Positions 15,858-21,416 of a stretch of 21,416 bases of DNA are shown in pieces. Under the pieces are notes generated by a model, which searched no databases, was not told where the DNA came from, and worked only from the letters and a program-made list of their open reading frames with translations. Every line of letters starts with the position of its first letter. Positions within the stretch are counted from its first letter, which is position 1. The stretch is from Swaminathania salitolerans (GTDB lineage: Bacteria; Pseudomonadota; Alphaproteobacteria; Acetobacterales; Acetobacteraceae), in NCBI RefSeq assembly GCF_025994315.1, contig NZ_BAQE01000036.1; one strand, written 5' to 3'. Made by a program: the position numbers and the translations under genes.

Positions 15858-16553
15858 ATGCAGAACGAGGCCGAGCGCATGACACCTTCCGTTTCCGGCG
15901 CGAAGACCGCCCACTCCCCGGAGAGACGGGAGTTCCTGCGCAAGGCGGGCATTACTGCAATTCTCGCCACGCTGACCAATCTCGATTTTCCCGTCGATCC
16001 TGCCTCAGCCGGGGAAACATCCTCCGGGATCGAGGATGAGCAGTTTCTCGCCGTCTCCCGCGTCCTGACGGGGTGCAGGGATCTCGACCCCGTATTGTCG
16101 CGGCGTCTGAGACACGCATTGACGGGCGTCTTTCCGGAGCAGGTTCGTCAGATATGCGCGCTGGCCACGACGCTCGACACGAACACCACGTCGGATCTTC
16201 TGATGACCGATGCAGGCGCGGCCCACGATGCCCTGCTCACGGTCAATGCTGCGTGGTATATCGGCTCCGTCCGGAATCGTACGAACGCTCCGATGGTCGC
16301 CTATGCGGATGCGCTCATGTACCGACCTGTGAGAGACGCGTTGCCGGTCCCGACCTACTGTCGGGCAGAACCTGGCTGGTGGTCGCAAACGCCTCCGCTC
16401 GATCATATCGCCTCACCTGAAACGGACAGAGCCCCGCCGCCGCCGCCACCGGTCGGGGTTCTCGGATCCACCCCACGCCAGAGCGCCATCATCCCGCCTG
16501 CCGGTCGGTCGTCGTTCTCGGCATTGCCGCGTGAAACCAAGGATACCAGATAG
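15858..16553 (+). CDS. Membrane sugar/polyol dehydrogenase small subunit (Tat-exported)
   Basis: The 231-residue protein resembles the small subunits of fructose and sorbitol dehydrogenase complexes (gluconate 2-dehydrogenase subunit 3-like). A twin-arginine signal, ERREFLRKAG with R23-R24, precedes a hydrophobic stretch and an ASA cleavage-like site near residue 50. The mature domain has FLAVSRVLTG, LSRRLRHALTG and, near its end, YADALMYRPVRDALPVPTYCRAEPGWW, a hallmark of this family. Small subunits of this class carry the folded flavoprotein through the Tat pathway. After PGWWSQTPP there is an extra tail of about 45 residues with seven prolines in a row or nearly so, which I do not recall in the family. 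ATG 15858 is used; an in-frame ATG at 15879 is also possible. The gene overlaps the next frame by up to 23 nt. Confidence 0.85.
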   Translation: MQNEAERMTPSVSGAKTAHSPERREFLRKAGITAILATLTNLDFPVDPASAGETSSGIEDEQFLAVSRVLTGCRDLDPVLSRRLRHALTGVFPEQVRQICALATTLDTNTTSDLLMTDAGAAHDALLTVNAAWYIGSVRNRTNAPMVAYADALMYRPVRDALPVPTYCRAEPGWWSQTPPLDHIASPETDRAPPPPPPVGVLGSTPRQSAIIPPAGRSSFSALPRETKDTR

Positions 16554-18213
16554 AGTGAGAAAACCGTCATTCACTTCCGGTGGCGATCTGTCGGCCGACG
16601 TCGTGATCGTTGGCTCTGGCGTCGTGGGCGGCATGATCGCAAACGAACTCGTCTCCGCCGGGCATTCGGTTGCCGTTCTGGAAGCCGGTCTGCGCAGGCC
16701 CCGTGGAGAATTTACGGAAAACTGGCGCAACATCTCGTTTCATAATCGTCTTCATTCCGACTTCCAGGGCATTTATCCGCAATCACCGCTCGCCTCGGCC
16801 CCCCTCTATTTTCCGCCCAACGACTATATCTCCCTTTCCGGACCGGACGGCGATGCTTTCAAGCAGGGATATCTGCGTATCGTCGGAGGAACGACATGGC
16901 ATTGGGCGGCTTCCTGCTGGCGCCACCTCCCGGTGGATTTCCAGATGCATACCCGTTACGGTGTCGGACGGGACTGGCCGATATCCTATGACGATCTGGA
17001 ACCGTATTACTGCCGGGCCGAAGAGGAAATGGGCGTTTCGGGCCCCTGGGATGTCGCCCTGCAGTCTCCCTCCCAACGCAGCCGCCCCTATCCCAGAAAC
17101 ATGATCCCGTTCGGTTATGCGGATCGCCGCGTCGGCGAGGCTGTAAATCCTCACGGTTTCAGGCTGGTCCCGATACCCCAGGGACGCAGCGTCGCTCCCT
17201 TCGGAGACCGACCGGCGTGCTGCGGCAACAATAACTGCCAGCCGATCTGTCCCATCGGTGCCATGTATAACGGCATCAGACATATCGAATGCGCCGAACG
17301 GAAAGGCGCATCCATCCTGTCGGAGTCGGTCGTCTATCGTGTGGATACGGACGAGACCAACAGGGTCACATCGATATACTGGTACGACAGGGATAGAAAC
17401 GCGCATAAGGCAACGGCAGAGATTTTCGTCTTCGCCTGCAATGGCATCGAAACGCCACGCCTGCTGCTTCTGGCAGCCAATGCCCGCAACCCGAATGGAA
17501 TAGCCAACAGTTCCGATCAGGTCGGCAGGAACATGATGGATCACTCCGGTATCCATGCCACTTTCCTGGCCGGAGAGCCCCTCTGGTTCGGACGCGGACC
17601 GGCCCAGAGCAGCTGCATCGTCGGTTCGAGAGACGGAAATTTCCGCAGCAGATACTCTGCAAACAAGATGATCCTCAACAATATCAGCCGCGTACCGCCT
17701 GCCACAGAGCAGGCCCTTGCGCTCGGCCTGACCGGCGATGCCCTCGACCGCGAAATCCGCCGCAGGGCAGCATGTGGCGTGGATCTCTCCATCAGCCTCG
17801 AACCCCTCCCATCTCCCGGAAACAGGCTGACGCTGAGCCGTACGCGCAGGGACGCGCTTGGCCTGGCCTGCCCAGACATCCGATACGATGTCGGAGATTA
17901 CGTGCGCAGGGGAACGAAGGCAGCCGTCGAGCAGGTCAGGGAAATCGCTGGACTGCTGGGCGGAACGGAGCTGCACGTGACCGAGCAGTACAATGCGAAT
18001 AATCATATCATGGGCGGCACCATCATGGGAGCAAATCCCGGAGATTCGGTCGTCGATGGAACCTGCAGGGCCCATGATCATCCGAATCTCTGGCTGCCGG
18101 GAGGCGGTGCCATGCCATCCGCAAGTGTGGTCAATACGACCCTGAGCATGGCGGCGCTCGGTTTGCGCGCGGCCGATGCCATCCGTTCGCGCCTTGCGGG
18201 CAAGACATCATGA
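16531..18213 (+). CDS. FAD-dependent sugar/polyol dehydrogenase large subunit (GMC family, fructose/sorbitol dehydrogenase-like)
   Basis: The protein (560 residues from GTG 16531, numbering used here) is a GMC flavoprotein closely resembling the fructose dehydrogenase large subunit of Gluconobacter. VVIVGSGVVGG (24-34) binds FAD. ENWRN, GGTTWHWAASCWR and GVGRDWPISYDDLEPYY are shared with that enzyme. CCGNNNCQPICPIGAMYNG (C230, C231, C236, C240) carries the cysteines that bind the [3Fe-4S] cluster there. The catalytic pair is H492 (NANNHIMGGT) and N535 (VVNTTLSMAALGLRAADA). It would oxidise a sugar or polyol in the periplasm, complexed with the small and cytochrome subunits. An alternative GTG at 16555 lies just after the small-subunit stop and is preceded by AAGGA, so the start is uncertain. 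Gene order small-large-cytochrome matches sorbitol dehydrogenase (sldSLC) more than fructose dehydrogenase (fdhSCL), but the substrate cannot be assigned. Confidence 0.93.
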   Translation: MKPRIPDRVRKPSFTSGGDLSADVVIVGSGVVGGMIANELVSAGHSVAVLEAGLRRPRGEFTENWRNISFHNRLHSDFQGIYPQSPLASAPLYFPPNDYISLSGPDGDAFKQGYLRIVGGTTWHWAASCWRHLPVDFQMHTRYGVGRDWPISYDDLEPYYCRAEEEMGVSGPWDVALQSPSQRSRPYPRNMIPFGYADRRVGEAVNPHGFRLVPIPQGRSVAPFGDRPACCGNNNCQPICPIGAMYNGIRHIECAERKGASILSESVVYRVDTDETNRVTSIYWYDRDRNAHKATAEIFVFACNGIETPRLLLLAANARNPNGIANSSDQVGRNMMDHSGIHATFLAGEPLWFGRGPAQSSCIVGSRDGNFRSRYSANKMILNNISRVPPATEQALALGLTGDALDREIRRRAACGVDLSISLEPLPSPGNRLTLSRTRRDALGLACPDIRYDVGDYVRRGTKAAVEQVREIAGLLGGTELHVTEQYNANNHIMGGTIMGANPGDSVVDGTCRAHDHPNLWLPGGGAMPSASVVNTTLSMAALGLRAADAIRSRLAGKTS

Positions 18214-19643
18214 AGTGCTCAGACGCCCGGCACGGCGACAGGCTCCGCATACTCGTCGCTGCTCTCTCATTCGGGATGGCAGGCAGTCTTGCAGAAACGG
18301 CATCGGGCGCCGATGCGACCGCCCGGGAAATCGGGAGAGGGCGCTATCTTGCCATCGCTGCCGACTGTGCTGCCTGTCACACGGCGCATTCCGGCCTGCC
18401 CTATGCAGGCGGATATGGCATTCCGTCTCCGTTCGGCACCATTTACAGCACGAATATCACACCATCCAGATCCTACGGGATCGGCACCTATTCGGAGGCC
18501 GATTTCGCCCGTGTTCTTCGTCGGGGCGTCACGCCGGAGGGCAAATACCTCTATCCCGCGATGCCCTATACCTCGTACACGAATCTGACCGACGCAGATA
18601 TCCGCAGTCTCTACGTCTATTTCATGAATGCCGTGAAACCCGTCGAGCAGATGAGTCGGCCGACGCGGCTGATGTTCCCGCTGAACATGCGGTTTCTCAT
18701 GATCGGGTGGAACTGGCTTTACCTGAAGAAGCAGCGCATGGCTGTTCCGGGCACCGCCACCTCGCAGGTGGCCCGGGGGGCCTATCTCGCGACAGCGCTG
18801 GCGCATTGCGATGTCTGCCACACGCCACGCAACTTCCTGATGGCCGAGATACCGGATCGGAACCTCGGCGGTGCGGCGCTTTCGAGCTGGTATGCGCCCG
18901 ATATCACGCCTGACTATCCGAGCGGGATCAGCACCTGGACGGACGAACAGTTGCGACTCTACCTGCAGACGGGAAACGCACCGGACAAGGCGCAGGCGGC
19001 AGGTCCCATGGCGGAGGCTGTCGAGAAGAGTTTCCAGCATCTCTCCGGGCGCGATATCGACGCTCTGATCGCCTATCTCAGACAGGTGCCTCCGGTTGGC
19101 GATCCTGCCTATAAACGACCGCGTGACAGCTTTGGTGCACCCTCCCATATGGAGGCCGCCATAAGGGGAAGCCGTGTCGATACACGCACGCATGGCGAAC
19201 TGCTCTATTCACGCGAATGCGCCTCATGCCACCAGCCTTCCGGCAAAGGGAGTCGCGACGGCTATTATCCGCCGCTTTTCCACAATACCGCTACGGGAGC
19301 CCCCGATCCGGGGAATCTGGTTTCTGTCGTCCTGCATGGCGTCCGCCGGAACATCGATGGCCGGATCGTCTATATGCCCGGTTTCGGTCCTGAGAGTCCG
19401 ATCGATCATCTTTCGGATCAGGATATCGCTGACGTCGTCAACGAAGTCGAAACCAGCTTCGGCGATCCGGAGGTCCGCATCACACAGGAAGACGTGAGGA
19501 ACATCCGCAACGAAGGCCGTTTCTCTCTGTCTGTCACGACGGAGAGGATGGTTTCACTCGGCGGGACGATCCTGGCTCTCGCTCTGGTATCGCTGGGAAT
19601 CGTGCTCATCAGACGCCGGAGAGCGGCAAGGCGGCGCCTGTAG
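18210..19643 (+). CDS. Triheme cytochrome c subunit of the dehydrogenase complex
   Basis: The 477-residue protein has a signal peptide (basic RHGDRLR, then ILVAALSFGMAGSLAETASGA) and three heme c sites: C53-C56-H57 (CAACH), C200-C203-H204 (CDVCH) and C337-C340-H341 (CASCH). A C-terminal membrane helix (about 447-467: VSLGGTILALALVSLGIVLI) followed by RRRRAARRRL anchors it in the inner membrane. Motifs such as GGYGIPSPFGTIYSTNITP, FARVLRRGVTPEGKYLYPAMPYTSY and WYAPDITPD are typical of the cytochrome subunits of acetic acid bacterial alcohol, gluconate, sorbitol and fructose dehydrogenases. It would pass electrons from the flavoprotein to ubiquinone. The ATG overlaps the large-subunit stop (ATGA at 18210-18213), so the three subunits are made from one message. 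No clear terminator was seen in the 79 bp before the convergent LysR gene. Confidence 0.95.
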   Translation: MKCSDARHGDRLRILVAALSFGMAGSLAETASGADATAREIGRGRYLAIAADCAACHTAHSGLPYAGGYGIPSPFGTIYSTNITPSRSYGIGTYSEADFARVLRRGVTPEGKYLYPAMPYTSYTNLTDADIRSLYVYFMNAVKPVEQMSRPTRLMFPLNMRFLMIGWNWLYLKKQRMAVPGTATSQVARGAYLATALAHCDVCHTPRNFLMAEIPDRNLGGAALSSWYAPDITPDYPSGISTWTDEQLRLYLQTGNAPDKAQAAGPMAEAVEKSFQHLSGRDIDALIAYLRQVPPVGDPAYKRPRDSFGAPSHMEAAIRGSRVDTRTHGELLYSRECASCHQPSGKGSRDGYYPPLFHNTATGAPDPGNLVSVVLHGVRRNIDGRIVYMPGFGPESPIDHLSDQDIADVVNEVETSFGDPEVRITQEDVRNIRNEGRFSLSVTTERMVSLGGTILALALVSLGIVLIRRRRAARRRL

Positions 19644-19722
19644 CGGGGGCCGATCCGGGAACAGGGCGCGGCGTCAGGAACGGGGCCGGGACGGGTTTGT
19701 CTCCGGAGGCGATCCGATAACG

Positions 19723-20607
19723 TCACACGGGAGGCGCCATGATCTCCTGCACGAAGTCTGCAAACCGGCGGGCCTTTGCCGTGATCATGCGTCCGGTCGG
19801 AAAGACGGCCCATAAATCGAGCTGCGGCAGAGACCAGGATTCGAGCACGCGCGTTACCGCGCCGCTTTCGAGTTCCGGGGCGAACATCCAGTCCGAGGTG
19901 ATGGTCAGGCCCATATCGGCGAGTATTGCTGCCCGCAGGCCTTCGGCGGCGCTGACCCTGAGCCGTCCCGCAACGGACACCGAGACGGCCGAGCCATCCC
20001 TGTGAAACGACCAGACATTGGGGAGCTGGCTGTAAACGATCGCTTCGCGATCGGCGAGATCGGCAGGGCTTTCCGGAATTCCCGCACGCGCCAGATAGGC
20101 CGGAGTCGCCAGCACGGAGCGCCCACCCGTGGCGATCCTGCGCGCCACCGCTGACGAGTCGGCCAGAGCGCCCATACGCAGCGAGATATCCACGCCCTCT
20201 GCCACCAGATCGATCATCCGGTCATCGAGCAGGATATCGACATCGAGCTGCGGATGCGCATCGAGAAAAGCCGGAAGCCGGGGTATGATATGCAGCCGCG
20301 CGAATGTCGTGGCGGCCGATACGCGCAGCCGTCCGGACAGACCGCTTCCCGCGCCGCGCGCCGCCAGCTCGGCCTCGTCGGCTTCCAGCAGCGCATTGCG
20401 CGCGCGCTCGTAAAACGCCTGCCCCGCCTCTGTCGGCGTCAGACCGTGCGTCGAGCGTATCAGCAGGCTGACCTGCAACCGGCTTTCCAGCTGTGCCACG
20501 GTTTTCGAAACTGCCGGCTGTCCGACATGAAGCTGCCGCGCCGCTGCGGAGAAAGAGCCCGTCTCGACCACGCGAACGAAGGTGGCCATCGCCTGATACC
20601 GGTCCAT
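19723..20607 (-). CDS. LysR-family transcriptional regulator, divergent from glutathione S-transferase
   Basis: The 294-residue protein has an N-terminal winged helix-turn-helix (about 1-60: MDRYQAMATFVRVVETGSFS, AARQLHVGQPAVSKTVAQLE) and a C-terminal effector-binding domain (from about 90: LRVSAATTFARLHIIPRLPAF). The ATG at 20607 has a good Shine-Dalgarno (GGAAGGA, 5 nt spacing) and gives the usual LysR N-terminus; an upstream in-frame ATG would add 34 unrelated residues. It is divergent from the glutathione S-transferase gene, its most likely target, and convergent with the cytochrome gene. An inverted repeat (20610-20626) overlaps its ribosome-binding site, suggesting autoregulation. The effector is unknown. 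It belongs to the same broad subgroup as the LysR protein at 11637-12521. Confidence 0.93.
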   Translation of the reverse strand: MDRYQAMATFVRVVETGSFSAAARQLHVGQPAVSKTVAQLESRLQVSLLIRSTHGLTPTEAGQAFYERARNALLEADEAELAARGAGSGLSGRLRVSAATTFARLHIIPRLPAFLDAHPQLDVDILLDDRMIDLVAEGVDISLRMGALADSSAVARRIATGGRSVLATPAYLARAGIPESPADLADREAIVYSQLPNVWSFHRDGSAVSVSVAGRLRVSAAEGLRAAILADMGLTITSDWMFAPELESGAVTRVLESWSLPQLDLWAVFPTGRMITAKARRFADFVQEIMAPPV

Positions 20608-20609
20608 TC

Positions 20610-20626
20610 CATTCCTTCCGGGAATG
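20610..20626. promoter_or_regulatory. Inverted repeat over the LysR ribosome-binding site
   Basis: CATTCC, five bases (TTCCG), then GGAATG form a perfect dyad two bases from the start codon of the LysR gene and contain its Shine-Dalgarno. Its arms resemble those of the dyad at 12527-12544 (CGTTCC/GGAACG). It may be an operator for autoregulation. Confidence 0.4.
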
Positions 20627-20725
20627 ATGCTTATCGCATCTGGCTGTCTGCCATGCCGAGTGAAACAGAGGCAAACCGTTCCTGCAACCCGGACGAACCG
20701 GGAGAACACAGGAGCACGGTTTCAG

Positions 20726-20887
20726 ATGGTCGATCCCTTCACCAGAGCCACGACAAGACGACCGGTCTCGGCCTTTCTCTCGACCTACCAGCTCACCGGC
20801 GATCTTCCCCAGGCACTGATTGCCGCCGCTCTCCCGGTTCTTTCCACGCTTCTCAACAGGACCCGTGAAGGAAACGCTCATGTATGA
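20726..20887 (+). CDS. Doubtful 53-residue open frame ahead of the glutathione S-transferase
   Basis: An ATG at 20726 with a distant AGGAG (20710-20714, 11 nt away) opens a frame reading MVDPFTRATTRRPVSAFLST and ending with a mildly hydrophobic LIAAALPVLSTLLNRT segment. It stops 8 nt inside the next gene, so translation could be coupled. I recognise no family. It may simply be the untranslated leader of the next gene. Confidence 0.2.
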   Translation: MVDPFTRATTRRPVSAFLSTYQLTGDLPQALIAAALPVLSTLLNRTREGNAHV

Positions 20888-21416
20888 GCTCTACGCTTTT
20901 GCGACGCCCAACAGCGTCAAGGTCACCATCGCGCTGGAAGAACTCGGCCTGCCTTATACGCTGCATGGCATCAATATCCGCCAGGGCGAGCAGGGCGGCG
21001 CATCCTTTATTGCGCTCAACCCGAACGGAAAGGTTCCGGTCCTGATCGATCGGGACGCTGGGGGCGAAAAGCTGCTTCTGACAGAATCCGCAGCGATACT
21101 CGTCCATCTGGCAGAAAAGACAGGCCGTCTCCTGCCCACAGATGCCCCTGCACGGGCGCGCGTGTTCGAACAGCTTTTCTTTCATGCCTCCGCGCTGAGC
21201 CCCGCTTTCGGACAAGCCGGCTTCTTCCGGCGTTTTGCCAGCGAAACCCTGCCGCTCGCCATCGAACGCTTCGACAACGAGGCCAGACGCGTGCTGGGTG
21301 TACTCGACGGCGTGCTGGCGCATCGCGACTTCGTGGCAGGCAATGCCTTCTCCATTGCCGATATCGCGCATTTCGGCTGGCTGTGGCGACGCAGCTTTCC
21401 CGGCATCGCGCTCGAC
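20880..21416 (+). CDS. Glutathione S-transferase, YfcG/Ure2p-like (3' end outside window)
   Basis: The first 179 residues are visible and the frame is still open at the window edge; family members are roughly 200-230 residues. The N-terminal thioredoxin-like domain has YAFATPNSVKVTIALEELGL, LNPNGKVPVLID (the cis-Pro glutathione-binding loop) and TESAAILVHLAEKTG, in which E-S contacts the glutathione gamma-glutamyl group. The C-terminal helical domain has FVAGNAFSIADIAHFGWLW with the conserved SIAD N-capping motif. The TPN in place of a catalytic Ser/Tyr-Ser motif is typical of the YfcG/YghU (Nu-class) and Ure2p relatives, many of which are disulfide-bond oxidoreductases. ATG 20880 has AAGGA 8 nt upstream. 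It is divergent from a LysR gene that probably regulates it. Physiological substrate unknown. Confidence 0.9.
   Translation, partial: MYELYAFATPNSVKVTIALEELGLPYTLHGINIRQGEQGGASFIALNPNGKVPVLIDRDAGGEKLLLTESAAILVHLAEKTGRLLPTDAPARARVFEQLFFHASALSPAFGQAGFFRRFASETLPLAIERFDNEARRVLGVLDGVLAHRDFVAGNAFSIADIAHFGWLWRRSFPGIALD

Noticed and set aside
16783..18081. 432-codon open frame on the minus strand opposite the dehydrogenase large subunit
   Set aside because: The plus-strand product has unmistakable FAD, Cys-cluster and catalytic motifs; the antisense frame has none.

Overview
The window is GC-rich bacterial DNA that looks like an acetic acid bacterium (Acetobacteraceae, Alphaproteobacteria). The reasons are a membrane sugar or polyol dehydrogenase of the fructose/sorbitol dehydrogenase type (small subunit, GMC flavoprotein, triheme cytochrome c) beside an OprB-type carbohydrate porin, and an assimilatory nitrate operon whose nitrate reductase is fused to a CysJ-like flavoprotein. 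The genus cannot be fixed from sequence alone.

Region 1 (about 297-11477, minus strand) is one nitrate assimilation operon, read from high to low coordinates. It starts with a candidate promoter and a leader carrying two hairpins with ANTAR-type loops. The genes follow in this order: a NarK-type nitrate transporter, an outer-membrane porin of the alginate-export type, a NirB-NirD fusion nitrite reductase, a NasA-flavodoxin-FNR fusion nitrate reductase, the antiterminator NasT, and the nitrate sensor NasS. Gene junctions are very tight (two ATGA overlaps and gaps of 3, 7 and 16 nt). Together they cover entry through the outer membrane, transport through the inner membrane, reduction of nitrate to nitrite and ammonium, and nitrate sensing that feeds back on the operon leader. 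A hairpin with a T-rich tail ends the operon; beyond it lies a perfect 38-bp palindrome and the possible last codons of a plus-strand gene.

Region 2 (11637-13484) is a divergent LysR regulator / NmrA-like NAD(P)-binding protein pair, with an inverted repeat at the regulator's start.

Region 3 (13510-19643) is a sugar-oxidation module: an OprB-like porin (minus) with a strong terminator, an 810-bp intergenic region with three 14-bp tandem repeats, a perfect DnaA-box sequence and an AT-rich tract, then a three-gene dehydrogenase operon (plus) with overlapping genes. Sugar would enter by the porin and be oxidised in the periplasm, with electrons passed to the quinone pool through the cytochrome subunit.

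Region 4 (19723-21416) is a second LysR regulator divergent from a glutathione S-transferase of the YfcG/Ure2p type, which runs off the end of the window. The two LysR genes carry similar inverted repeats over their ribosome-binding sites.

No tRNA, rRNA, CRISPR array, insertion sequence or phage gene was recognised.
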